Assembly: GCF_009696265.1 (NCBI RefSeq) | Contig: NZ_VUMH01000005.1 | Location: 1-64,000, forward strand | Direction: 5' to 3' | Origin: Desulfovibrio porci | Lineage (GTDB): Bacteria > Desulfobacterota > Desulfovibrionia > Desulfovibrionales > Desulfovibrionaceae | Length of the DNA stretch: 64,000 nt | Translations under genes and position numbers: made by a program | In this document: piece by piece, positions 34,221-42,346 of the stretch | How the letters are laid out: the number at the start of each line of letters is the position of its first letter | How positions within the stretch are numbered: the first letter of the stretch is position 1 | Notes under the pieces: generated by a model | What the model was told of the DNA's origin: nothing | Databases searched by the model: none | The model's input: the letters and a program-made list of their open reading frames with translations, nothing else

Positions 34221-34367
34221 TTATTTAAAGTTTTTGTTTGCTGTTTTCAGGAAATTCAATAAATCTGCATAAGTCTGCAACATTGCCCGCCGTTCCTGAA
34301 TTCTGGCGTAAGGATCACGCCGATTATACGCTTTTCTAATTTTGTAGTTCATGCGCCGGAGTGCCAT
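34221..34367 (-). CDS. Small basic protein upstream of the unknown gene
   Basis: A 48-residue frame beginning MALRRMNYKIRKAYNRRDPY and ending KTANKNFK, rich in Arg, Lys and Tyr. It ends 12 bases before the 294-residue gene. A better ribosome-binding site (GGAAGGTGGGAGA) serves an ATG at 34426, whose frame (MAKEPKEKKSRLELPRR) stops after 25 codons. The two frames together may be a single small gene broken by a frameshift near 34370-34385. I do not recognise it. Confidence 0.45.
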   Translation of the reverse strand: MALRRMNYKIRKAYNRRDPYARIQERRAMLQTYADLLNFLKTANKNFK

Positions 34368-34449
34368 GACCAAAGTCGCCGTGGTAACTCAAGACGACTT
34401 TTCTTTTCCTTGGGTTCTTTTGCCATTCTCCCACCTTCCTTTCAAAATT

Positions 34450-34508
34450 TGAGTATCTTTTTCTCTCAAAAGCAGAATACTCAAAAAGATACTCAAGTCA
34501 ATTGAGTA
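34450..34508. promoter_or_regulatory. Four TTGAGTA boxes: operator cluster
   Basis: TTGAGTAT occurs at 34450 (plus), 34478-34485 (minus), 34490-34497 (minus) and TTGAGTA at 34502 (plus). The first and third are embedded in a perfect 14-base inverted repeat (34450-34463 with 34484-34497). They lie upstream of the minus-strand island genes and look like an operator for an autoregulated unit, or an iteron-like cluster. Confidence 0.55.
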
Positions 34509-34609
34509 CGAAATGGGGTTTAGTCGGATGGGGTCGGACAAGAGAAAAGGCCAAGATCCTTGTTTATCAATGGATTTTGGCCTTTCTTGGTCTTTATCAG
34601 ACCATCAAA

Positions 34610-34624
34610 TGGTGGAGGCGGGGG
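34610..34624. repeat. Right attachment repeat of the ssrA island (3' end of ssrA)
   Basis: Second copy of the 15-base direct repeat; it includes the encoded CCA and acceptor end of the tmRNA gene. The pair encloses about 5.4 kb. Confidence 0.65.
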
Positions 34625-34988
34625 GAATCGAACCCCCGTCCGCGAATACTCCACGCGAAGCATCTACAGGCTTAGGTCAGGATTGAATCTCGCCGCGCTG
34701 GTGGCCCCTGACCAAGCGCAACGCGGCAAGCCCGCCGGTGCAATTCTCACGGAAAACCCCGGCGAGCGCCGGTTTCCGCCAGCCTGATAAATGTCGCCGC
34801 ACGGGATTATCAGGCGTGGTCCCGAGCAGCGCGACCGGCAATGCGGTCAGTTGCCTCACTGCCTAGGCAGCGTAAGCGTAGTCGTAATCGTTGTTGGCAA
34901 TTACTGTGTTGCCGCTTTTTTACGAGGCCAGCGGCGCCTCGGCCTGCCACTCCGGCTTCTACATCCACGTCGAAACCAGTGCGCCCCC
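34610..34988 (-). ncRNA. ssrA: tmRNA (ssrA)
   Basis: The minus-strand RNA starts GGGGGCGCACTGGTTTCGAC, the conserved tmRNA 5' end, and finishes CCCCGCCTCCACCA. The 5' GGGGGCG pairs with CGCCTCC to make the tRNA-like acceptor. The tag reading frame (34867-34902 area) reads ANNDYDYAYAA then TAG, with the resume codon GCC after GTAATT. Total length 379 nt. It rescues stalled ribosomes and marks peptides for proteolysis. The 3' end is the target of the island on its left and has been rebuilt intact by the insertion. Confidence 0.96.
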
Positions 34989-35006
34989 ATATCCGGGTCA
35001 GACAAA

Positions 35007-35035
35007 TAGATAAGCCGCTTGGCCCCACTTGGCAA
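35007..35035 (-). promoter_or_regulatory. Promoter of ssrA
   Basis: On the minus strand TTGCCA and TATCTA are spaced by 17 bases, and the -10 box ends 18 bases before the mature 5' end of the tmRNA, which suits a short leader. Confidence 0.6.
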
Positions 35036-35037
35036 GC

Positions 35038-35652
35038 TCAGCGGACGTAAAAATGCGAGAGCGGGCCTTTGAGACACATATGGTAGCGGCTGAACAGCGG
35101 ATTCTCGGCCTCCTGTTCCGGTTCCTGCAAGGCGGTGTGCGCCTGACAGGCCACTTCCACGCCGTGCGAAAGCAGGGCCAGGCGGGCCAGTTCCTGAAAA
35201 CGACGTTGCAGGGCCGGTTTGCGGGAAATAATCTCGCAGACCTTTTCCGTGTCGTTGTCGCTGCCCTCGACCACCAGACGGCCTTCAGGCGACAGGTACA
35301 AATGCAAACGCTCTTCCAGATCCAGCTTACCGGCTTCCATCTGTCCGTGCAGCAGGGCCATGAAGGATTCCTGTAAGCTGTCCAGGCGTTCTTCCAGAGC
35401 CTGCGAAAGCTCATTTCCATCCCGGGCCAGGTTTTGCAGGGCGCGGGAGGCTCTGCCCGCCAAGAAAGTTGACGCCTCAGTGCCGGAGTCGGACTCCACG
35501 GCCGCCGTAACAGCTGCGGAAGTGCCGGACTGCATATGGACCATGCTGGCGAGGTGGTTCTGGCTGTTGCTATTCACGAACTCCTCCAGTGGAGTGATGT
35601 CTCCGGCATATCGCGCCGTTGCGATGTTCCGTAGGTTTATCGCCCTGAACAT
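35038..35652 (-). CDS. Conserved-looking protein of unknown function
   Basis: A 204-residue protein without membrane segments. Residues 1-60 are polar (NSNSQNHLASMVHMQSGTSA). From about 60 onward it is helical and may form a coiled coil (LSQALEERLDSLQESFMALLHGQMEAGKLDLEERL). A region of mixed strands follows (LHLYLSPEGRLVVEGSDNDTEKVCEIISRKPALQRRF). Its end lies over the ssrA promoter. I do not recognise a family. Codon use is that of the core genome, so it is likely real. Confidence 0.6.
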   Translation of the reverse strand: MFRAINLRNIATARYAGDITPLEEFVNSNSQNHLASMVHMQSGTSAAVTAAVESDSGTEASTFLAGRASRALQNLARDGNELSQALEERLDSLQESFMALLHGQMEAGKLDLEERLHLYLSPEGRLVVEGSDNDTEKVCEIISRKPALQRRFQELARLALLSHGVEVACQAHTALQEPEQEAENPLFSRYHMCLKGPLSHFYVR

Positions 35653-35941
35653 TTACGGCCATTTTTTCCTTTGTGCGTTCGTGCCTTGCCTCTAGCAAAA
35701 TGGGTGCCAGCAGGGATTGGATTCTTTATCGCCCTTAAAAGTCTAGAGAAATTCAAAAGAAATGGTAACCGGATGGAAAAAGAAGGCGCGAGCCGAGCGC
35801 GTTTCAGCCGTGGCGGCGCGTTTTTGACGCGCTGCGAACAGGAGATTTCCGCCGCAAAGGCGGTGTAAGCGCTATCCGTACGGCAAAATTTGCCAGTATG
35901 GGGACGTGGATGGAAAAATGAGGGCAGGAGGAGAAGAGCGC

Positions 35942-37537
35942 TCAGTTCTCCAGGCTGCGCGCCAAGGCTTCGCCCTGGGGGCCGCCGCCCGCCATTCTGG
36001 CCAGTTCCGCGTGGCGGGCGGGGCCGTCCAGGGGCGAGCAGAGCGTAAACGTGGCTTCCTCGCGGACCACTTTGCTGATCTGAAAGTGTTTCCGCGCCCG
36101 CGCGGCCAGTTGCGGCCAGTGAGTGATCAGCAGCATCTGACGTTGTTCCGCCAGGGCGTTGAGCTTTTCGGCCAGTTTGTTCAGGGTGAGGCCACCCACG
36201 CCAGCGTCCACCTCATCAAAGATATAGATGGCGCTTTCCGCGTCCTGGCGCACGCTGGTCAGGGCCAGCAAAAAACGCGACAGTTCGCCGCCCGACGCGA
36301 TACGGTCCAGCGGCTGGGGCGGCTGGCCGGGGTTCGGCGCCCAGAGAATGCGCACGCGCTCGTCCGTGACGCCCGGCCAGAGTTCATGGGGAACAAAATC
36401 GGGGATCACCCGCACCTGTTCGGAAAAGCCCAGATCGCGCAGCTGGCCTTCCAGACTGCGGGCAAAGTCTGACGCGGCCTCACGGCGCACGGGCCGGATA
36501 CGCTCGACCACAGCAGCCAGTTTTTCCGCCAGCGCGGCTTCCTCTTTGGCAAGACGCGAGAGATCCAGGGCGCAGACATCCAGAAAAGAAAGGTTTTCCT
36601 CAATTTCACCGCGCAAAGCGAGAATTTCCGGCAGGCTCCGCCGCAGTTTGCGTTTGAGCTGGGCCAAGGCAAAGAGGCGTTCCTCCACATTGTCCATGTC
36701 CATCTCTTCGTCGGGCAGGGGCGGGCGGCGCAGATGATTGCTCAGATGCACCAGCTGCTGGCGCAGGGCGGCGACGGCCTCCGCCTCGGGCGTCAGCACG
36801 TCGTCATCCTGGCTCATGCTGTGGATGAGGCGCTCAAACTGCCCTAGCATGTCCAGTAGTCCCGGCCCGTCCTCACCGTGCAGCAGGATCAGGGCGTCTT
36901 CATAATTTTTCCGCAGATGCTCCTGTGAGCGGACTTTGGCCCGCAATTCCTCCAGGTGCTCTTCCTCGCCTTCTTCAGGTGATACTTTATCTATTTCCTG
37001 CTGCTGCATTTCCAGCAGATCGCGCCTGTCCGCCAGATTGGCCTGCTTTTCCAACAGGGCTTTGCGTTGGGCCGAAACCTGTTGCAACTGGCCGAGCAGG
37101 GCGTCGCGCTCTGCCAGCAGTTCGGGTTGCGGAAAGGCGCTTTCCATGAGCCGGGCTTGAAAGGCGGGCTGCAAAAGTTGCTGCTGGCCGTGCTGGCTGG
37201 TGTGGGTGACCAGGCGCGCGCGCAGCTCACGCAGGCTCTCCTGCGAACTCAGCGCGTCATTGACGTAGAAACGGCTGCGGCCGCTTTCGGCCAGCAGTTC
37301 TCGCCGCAGCACCAGATCCTGCTCCTCAAGGGTGAACAGCGCTTCCACTTGGGCCCGTTCCGCGCCCGGCCGCACCATTTCCGCGTTCAGTTTGTCACCC
37401 AGCAGAAAGCCCAGCGCCTTGAGGATGAAGCTCTTGCCCGCGCCGGTTTCGCCCGTGAGCACATTCATGCCCGGCGAAAAGTCCAGCTCCATATCCTCGA
37501 TCAGGGCCAGATTGCGGATGCGCAGATATTCCAGCAT
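35942..37537 (-). CDS. recN: DNA repair protein RecN
   Basis: A 531-residue SMC-like ATPase. Walker A GETGAGKSF is at about 29-37 in LTGETGAGKSFILKALGFLLGD. A long coiled coil with its hinge fills the middle (residues about 150-360). The ABC signature IASGGELSRFLLAL and Walker B YIFDEVDAGVGG lie in the C-terminal third. RecN gathers broken DNA ends in recombination repair. Length is typical. About 290 bases without a gene lie between it and the unknown gene to the left. Confidence 0.95.
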   Translation of the reverse strand: MLEYLRIRNLALIEDMELDFSPGMNVLTGETGAGKSFILKALGFLLGDKLNAEMVRPGAERAQVEALFTLEEQDLVLRRELLAESGRSRFYVNDALSSQESLRELRARLVTHTSQHGQQQLLQPAFQARLMESAFPQPELLAERDALLGQLQQVSAQRKALLEKQANLADRRDLLEMQQQEIDKVSPEEGEEEHLEELRAKVRSQEHLRKNYEDALILLHGEDGPGLLDMLGQFERLIHSMSQDDDVLTPEAEAVAALRQQLVHLSNHLRRPPLPDEEMDMDNVEERLFALAQLKRKLRRSLPEILALRGEIEENLSFLDVCALDLSRLAKEEAALAEKLAAVVERIRPVRREAASDFARSLEGQLRDLGFSEQVRVIPDFVPHELWPGVTDERVRILWAPNPGQPPQPLDRIASGGELSRFLLALTSVRQDAESAIYIFDEVDAGVGGLTLNKLAEKLNALAEQRQMLLITHWPQLAARARKHFQISKVVREEATFTLCSPLDGPARHAELARMAGGGPQGEALARSLEN

Positions 37538-37645
37538 GGTTGTTCACAACTTGAAGCGATGGGTTAATAGTGCGCCGTTGTTTAGGCCGCGTGACGCCGC
37601 GGCATGGCGGCATTCTAGCAAAACGGGCCGGCCAAGGCAAAAGGC

Positions 37646-38494
37646 CTATTGTCTGAGGCGCGGGTCCAGCAGGTCGCGCAGGCTTTCGCCCAGAAGGTTG
37701 TAGCCCAGCACGGTGATCAGAATGGCCAGGCCCGGATAAACCGAAAGCCAGGGCGCGCTTTCAATGACTGTTTTGCCTTCCATGAGCATATTACCCCAAC
37801 TGGCCGTGGGGGGCTGCACGCCCAGCCCCAGAAAGCTCAGGCTTGATTCCACCAGAATGGCCCCGGCCACGCCCAGTGTGGCGGTGATCAGCACCGGCGC
37901 AAGGGCGTTGGGCAGAATGTGGCGGAACAGAATGCGCCGGGTGGGGCTTCCGGCCAGGCGGGCGGCGGCTACAAATTCGCGTTCACGCAGGCTGAGGGTT
38001 TCGGCGCGCACCAGACGGGTCACGCCCATCCAGGAGGTCAGACCGATAACGACCATAATATTGGTAAGGTCGGGCTCCAGAAAGGCAATGACCGCCAGGA
38101 TCAGGAAAAACGAGGGGAAGCAGAGCATAATGTCCACCAGACGCATGATGGCCTCATCCACCCAACGTCTGAAATAGCCGCTGACCAGGCCCAGCACCGT
38201 GCCGATGCTGATGGAGATGCCCACGGCCACGAAGCCCACCCAGAGGGATACGCGCCCCCCGTAAAGCAGGCGGGAAAAAACGTCGCGGCCCAGGCGGTCG
38301 GTGCCCAGCCAGAAGCGGGAGGAGGGCGGCTCCAGAATATGGTCCAGATGCAGGGCAGTGGGCGGATAGGGCGCGAGCAGAGGAGCGCAGACCGCAGCCA
38401 GGGACATGATCAGCACAATGCCCAGCCCCAGCGAAAGCATGAGGTTGTGCCCGAGAAGGCGTCTCAGCATATCTCTGACGGCAGCGGGAAACAT
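37646..38494 (-). CDS. Oligopeptide/dipeptide-type ABC transporter permease, DppC/OppC-like
   Basis: A 282-residue inner-membrane permease with about six helices. It has an N-terminal OppC segment (LRRLLGHNLMLSLGLGIVLI) and the EAA loop in FVAAARLAGSPTRRILFRHILPN. Its start overlaps the stop of the DppB-like gene (ATGA), so the two are coupled. No binding protein or ATPase gene is adjacent. Peptide or nickel transport are the known substrates of the family; which applies is unknown. Confidence 0.92.
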   Translation of the reverse strand: MFPAAVRDMLRRLLGHNLMLSLGLGIVLIMSLAAVCAPLLAPYPPTALHLDHILEPPSSRFWLGTDRLGRDVFSRLLYGGRVSLWVGFVAVGISISIGTVLGLVSGYFRRWVDEAIMRLVDIMLCFPSFFLILAVIAFLEPDLTNIMVVIGLTSWMGVTRLVRAETLSLREREFVAAARLAGSPTRRILFRHILPNALAPVLITATLGVAGAILVESSLSFLGLGVQPPTASWGNMLMEGKTVIESAPWLSVYPGLAILITVLGYNLLGESLRDLLDPRLRQ

Positions 38495-39528
38495 CAGTTC
38501 CGCTCTCCGTCGGCGCGGATGCGCGGGTCGGCCAGGCCGTAGCCGATGTCGGCCAGCAGATTGCCCGCCAGGGTGAGCACCGCGCCCAGCACCAGATTGC
38601 CCATGATCATGGTGTAGTCGCGGGCCATGACCGCCGCGTAAAACAGCTGGCCCAGGCCGGGCAGGGCGAAAATGGATTCGATGATCACGCTGCCGCCGAT
38701 GAGTCCCGGCACGGAAAGACCCAGCAGGGTAATGACCGGCAGCAGGGCGTTACGCAGGGCGTGCCGCCGGATAATCAGGCTTGGCGGCAGACCTTTGGCC
38801 CTGGCTGTGAGAATGTAGTCCTGACGCAGCACTTCCAGCATGCAGGCCCGCATATAGCGTGACATGCCCGCCAGACCGCCGACCGTATAGACCAGAATGG
38901 GCAGGGCCAGATGACGGGCCAGATCGCAGAATTTCCCCCAGGGGCTCAGACTGGCGTAATCCATGGAAGTCAGGCCGGAAATGGGCAGCCATTGGAGATC
39001 AATGCCGAAAAACAGCATCAGCAGCAGGGCCAGCCAGAAAGAGGGCATGGCAAAGCCCAGAAAAACCAGTACGGTCACGCCGCGGTCCAGCAGTGAATTC
39101 TGCCTGCAGGCCGAGAGGATGCCCACGGGAATGGCGATGAGCAGCGTCAGCACCAGGGAAATCACATTCATGGAGACGGTCAGGGGCAGGCGTTCCAGAA
39201 TCTTGTCCAGCACGGGCCGCGCGTCGGCGGACATGGAATTGCCGAAATCAAAATGGAGCAGGCGCAGCAGCCAGTCTCCGTACTGTACGTATAAAGGCCG
39301 GTCCAGACCGTAGAGGGCTTCCAGACGCTGGCGCGCCGCCTCGCCGGCCAGGGGATTCAGGGTGGTCTCCATGTCCGTGGGCGAACCGGGGGCCAGATGG
39401 ATGACCCAGAAGGAGATCAGGGTAATGCCCCAGAGCACCAGCAACATCCAGAGGGTTTTTCTGGCGGCTCTCAGGGCGATGGCCGTAAAGCGGCCCCGAC
39501 GGCTGCGGGTGGGGGAGGGCGTGCTCAT
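38494..39528 (-). CDS. Oligopeptide/dipeptide-type ABC transporter permease, DppB/OppB-like
   Basis: A 344-residue permease with the DppB layout. A first helix ([24 protein letters not shown]) is followed by a periplasmic stretch with the GSPTD motif and [16 protein letters not shown], then the EAA loop in [28 protein letters not shown]. It forms the channel with the DppC-like protein that overlaps it. Fourteen or so bases separate it from the gene upstream. Confidence 0.92.
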   Translation of the reverse strand: MSTPSPTRSRRGRFTAIALRAARKTLWMLLVLWGITLISFWVIHLAPGSPTDMETTLNPLAGEAARQRLEALYGLDRPLYVQYGDWLLRLLHFDFGNSMSADARPVLDKILERLPLTVSMNVISLVLTLLIAIPVGILSACRQNSLLDRGVTVLVFLGFAMPSFWLALLLMLFFGIDLQWLPISGLTSMDYASLSPWGKFCDLARHLALPILVYTVGGLAGMSRYMRACMLEVLRQDYILTARAKGLPPSLIIRRHALRNALLPVITLLGLSVPGLIGGSVIIESIFALPGLGQLFYAAVMARDYTMIMGNLVLGAVLTLAGNLLADIGYGLADPRIRADGERN

Positions 39529-39544
39529 GGGAGAGAAGGGCGGT

Positions 39545-40072
39545 TTACTCCGTCCGCGTCAGCCACTGGCGCATGTCCGCCACTTCCTTCTGCCATTCCG
39601 GCGAAAGGCGCAGCTTGAGAAAGCGGGCATACAGAGAGTCCAGCAGATCCACGCAGACTTCCATCAGGTAAAATTTTTCCAGCAGCAGGGCATCGGGATC
39701 CTCGTCGCTGTCGCTCTTGTCCAGCTTGGGAGTCTTGAGGCTGCCCAGGCCGAAATCTTCGGCCTTGAGGGTGAGCTGGAAGGCCAGTTCGTCCTTTTCC
39801 AGGCGGATCAGCGCCCGGCTGACCTTCTTGCCCATGCCCAGGCCGAAGCGCGCCTCACGCAGGGGCGAGAGCGAACCGGAAACCGAAGCGGTTTCCCTGG
39901 CGTCGCCTTCGCCGCCCTGAACCACGATGCGCTGCTCCATGGAAACGGCAAAGGGCGCGCCATCGCCGTCCGTGAACGCGCCGGGCGCGGTGTCGCTCTG
40001 GTACCAGAGCCAGGTCAGAAATTCCTGGCCCAGAATGCTGTCCGTGGATTCGCCGGAAAGAGGCATATTCAT
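39545..40072 (-). CDS. Unknown protein paired with rdgC
   Basis: A 175-residue soluble protein, start chosen at [11 protein letters not shown] behind a GGGGAG site. It contains [15 protein letters not shown] near the N-terminus and a C-terminal helical part ([35 protein letters not shown]). I do not recognise it from sequence alone. It follows rdgC by 16 bases on the same strand, and its N-terminal pattern (GQEFLTWLW) resembles proteins seen beside RdgC in this bacterial group, so a joint function is likely. Confidence 0.7.
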   Translation of the reverse strand: MNMPLSGESTDSILGQEFLTWLWYQSDTAPGAFTDGDGAPFAVSMEQRIVVQGGEGDARETASVSGSLSPLREARFGLGMGKKVSRALIRLEKDELAFQLTLKAEDFGLGSLKTPKLDKSDSDEDPDALLLEKFYLMEVCVDLLDSLYARFLKLRLSPEWQKEVADMRQWLTRTE

Positions 40073-40088
40073 CAGAGAAATCTCCCCG

Positions 40089-40712
40089 CTAGGCAAGCGG
40101 CGCGAATTGGGTTGCTTCAAGCTGGTCCAGGCGGATGAGGCTTTCCTCATCCAGCATGGAGGCCGCCAGAGTATACGGCGTCAGTTGCTCCAGATGCAAC
40201 TCGAAGGTTTTCAGAAATTCCTCCATGAAGAGGTCAATCATCTTGTTCTGGGTGGAGGCGAACCAGACTTCGTTTTTGTCCGTGGCCCAGAGCACGTTGA
40301 ATTCACCCGGCACCGGCAGGAAACGCTGGCGCAGGCGCAACATGACCTGTTCCTTGAGTTCTTTTTTGCGTTCGCGCGAGATGAAAGTCTTGTTCTGCTC
40401 GCGCATGCGTTCCTTTTCCTGGCGCAGGGCCAGGGCCAGATGCTTTTTGACCACACCGGCCGGGATGCGTCGCATATCCAGGCGCAGGGAAAAAACGATG
40501 TAAGCGCCTTTCTGCGGCGGAGCGACGGCCCATTCAGAATCCAGCATATCCTCAAAGCAGACCCAGCCCTGGGCCTGCATTTCGGGGATGTCATCAATGT
40601 CGCGGAAGGCGAACTGCTTGAGCTTGTCCGGGATCTGGGGCCAGAGCGCGTCGGGCACGGGATCCAGAATGCGGAAACGGGTAAAACTGCAGGTACTGTT
40701 GGCAAAGCCCAT
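40089..40712 (-). CDS. rdgC: RdgC-like recombination-associated protein
   Basis: A 207-residue protein. MGFANSTCSFTRFRI, IPDKLKQFAFRDIDDIPEMQAQGWVCFEDMLDSEW and the basic RERKKELKEQVMLRLRQRFLPVPGEFNVLW match the RdgC family. RdgC forms ring dimers on duplex DNA and limits RecA access. It is shorter than the E. coli protein (about 300 residues), lacking the C-terminal third. An AAGGAG site 6 bases before the ATG fixes the start. It is followed closely by the unknown partner. Confidence 0.85.
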   Translation of the reverse strand: MGFANSTCSFTRFRILDPVPDALWPQIPDKLKQFAFRDIDDIPEMQAQGWVCFEDMLDSEWAVAPPQKGAYIVFSLRLDMRRIPAGVVKKHLALALRQEKERMREQNKTFISRERKKELKEQVMLRLRQRFLPVPGEFNVLWATDKNEVWFASTQNKMIDLFMEEFLKTFELHLEQLTPYTLAASMLDEESLIRLDQLEATQFAPLA

Positions 40713-40999
40713 GAGAACTCCTTGGATTGGAACGCGAGACCGCTTGTGTTGTACGTCAGAGCTGCCGCGTCGGCAAGTCCCGCCCGCATGGGAGGGAGTT
40801 TTGAAAGATCGCCGTTTGCGCCTCCAAACAGCACTCGGGTGAGCTTTTCTTCGGCCTGCTACATGAGGGAATAAATGTCCCATAATGATAATTATGTAAA
40901 CTTTTGTTTTTCTCAACCCAAATCGAGGGCTGCTCAGACGCCACTCTTGACGCGCCTCTTCTCTTCCAGCACCATGCCTCCAACCCATAAGGAGCCGCC

Positions 41000-41881
41000 A
41001 TGCCAGGAAAATCAGGATCACGCAGCACAAAATTTCAGGCGCACACGCAACGGCGCGTCCAGTCCGGCAACAGCCAAGCTGAAATCCGCCACGCCTCAAC
41101 CGCGCCACGGCAAAATACCGACAAGCTCGACGCGCCCGGCGGCGTGCGCCTGAACAAGGCCATTGCCGCCGCCGGATTGTGCTCGCGGCGCAAGGCCGAC
41201 GAATTGATTCTTGCGGGTCAGGTCCTTGTCAACGGCGTTCTGGAAGCGAATCCGGCCCGGCATGTGCTGCCGGACGACTGCATCGCCGTCAACGGACGGG
41301 AGCTCACCGCGGCGCAGGAATACTGCTATCTGTTGCTGCACAAGCCCGTGCAGACCGTCTGCACGGTCAGCGACCCTGAGGGACGACCCACAGTCATGGA
41401 ATACCTTCCGGCCGGGGTTCGACATCTGCGGCTTTATCCGGTGGGACGGCTGGATTATTTCTCGGAGGGCCTGCTGCTGCTGACCAATGACGGCGAATTG
41501 GCCCAGCGGCTGACCCATCCCCGTCACCATCAGCCCAAGGTCTATGAAGTGCTGGTGCGTGGTCCCGTGCCGGAAACGGCGCTGGCGGCCATGCGCCAGG
41601 GCATGCGCCTTGCCGAGGGTCAGGATTTGTTGCCCGTGGATGTGGAGCGAAAAACGGCGAACAGCGGCAACAACACCTTGCTGCGTATGGTGCTGTGTCA
41701 GGGCGTCAACCGTCAGATCCGTCGCATGTGCCGGGATCTGGGACTGACTATTCTGCGTCTGCGCCGCGTGGCTCAGGGGCCGCTGGATTTGGGTGAACTC
41801 ACGCCGGGACAGGCGCGGCAACTGACGGCCCGGGAAGTGGCCGTTCTCAGAAGCAGCGCCGGTCTGCCCTCTTCCGCGTAA
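41000..41881 (+). CDS. Pseudouridine synthase, RluB/RsuA family
   Basis: A 293-residue protein with a 48-residue basic N-terminal extension. An S4 RNA-binding domain follows (VRLNKAIAAAGLCSRRKADELILAGQVLVNG), then the catalytic domain with the active-site Asp in PVGRLDYFSEGLLLLTNDGELAQRL and the end motif QGVNRQIRRMCRDLGL. It isomerises a uridine in rRNA; RluB (23S) and RsuA (16S) cannot be separated safely. AAGGAG lies 5 bases upstream of the start. Confidence 0.92.
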   Translation: MPGKSGSRSTKFQAHTQRRVQSGNSQAEIRHASTAPRQNTDKLDAPGGVRLNKAIAAAGLCSRRKADELILAGQVLVNGVLEANPARHVLPDDCIAVNGRELTAAQEYCYLLLHKPVQTVCTVSDPEGRPTVMEYLPAGVRHLRLYPVGRLDYFSEGLLLLTNDGELAQRLTHPRHHQPKVYEVLVRGPVPETALAAMRQGMRLAEGQDLLPVDVERKTANSGNNTLLRMVLCQGVNRQIRRMCRDLGLTILRLRRVAQGPLDLGELTPGQARQLTAREVAVLRSSAGLPSSA

Positions 41882-41986
41882 TATGGTTACAAGATTAGGC
41901 AATGCAACTTTAAAATTGCTCGCGGAGTCGAGTAAAGCGAGATTCCCCGCCGCGACGCCGTAGCCCTAATCTTAAGGTAATCTGCT

Positions 41987-42340
41987 CTAGAATTGATGCT
42001 GCAGGTACATGATCCAGAGTACGGAGAGGATGACATGGCAAACGAACAGGCCGGGCCTTTTTCTGGCGGCAAGGCTCAAGCCCATCCCCGCCAGATACCA
42101 GCAGGATTCTCCGGCCAGGAACCAGACATAGGCGGAATGCGACCGGTACCACGGCACACCGGCAACGGGTCCCTCACCGCCGAATAACCACTGGTATTGT
42201 GGATCATGGAAAGAGTTCCAGATCTCGCCCAAGCTCAAGACGCAGAAAAATACGCAGACGGCGAACCACAAAAAACGCGGCGCCTGACCCACCCGAAAAT
42301 TTTTCCGCGGCTCACCGCCTTCCTGCCGACTCTCCCGCAT
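41987..42340 (-). CDS. Small membrane protein
   Basis: A 117-residue protein with about three membrane helices (FLWFAVCVFFCVLSLGEIW, AYVWFLAGESCWYLAGMGLS, CHVILSVLWIMYLQ) after a charged N-terminus. The start lies 6 bases after the stop of the phosphoglucomutase gene, so it is co-transcribed. No family recognised. Confidence 0.7.
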   Translation of the reverse strand: MRESRQEGGEPRKNFRVGQAPRFLWFAVCVFFCVLSLGEIWNSFHDPQYQWLFGGEGPVAGVPWYRSHSAYVWFLAGESCWYLAGMGLSLAARKRPGLFVCHVILSVLWIMYLQHQF

Positions 42341-42346
42341 TTCGGT

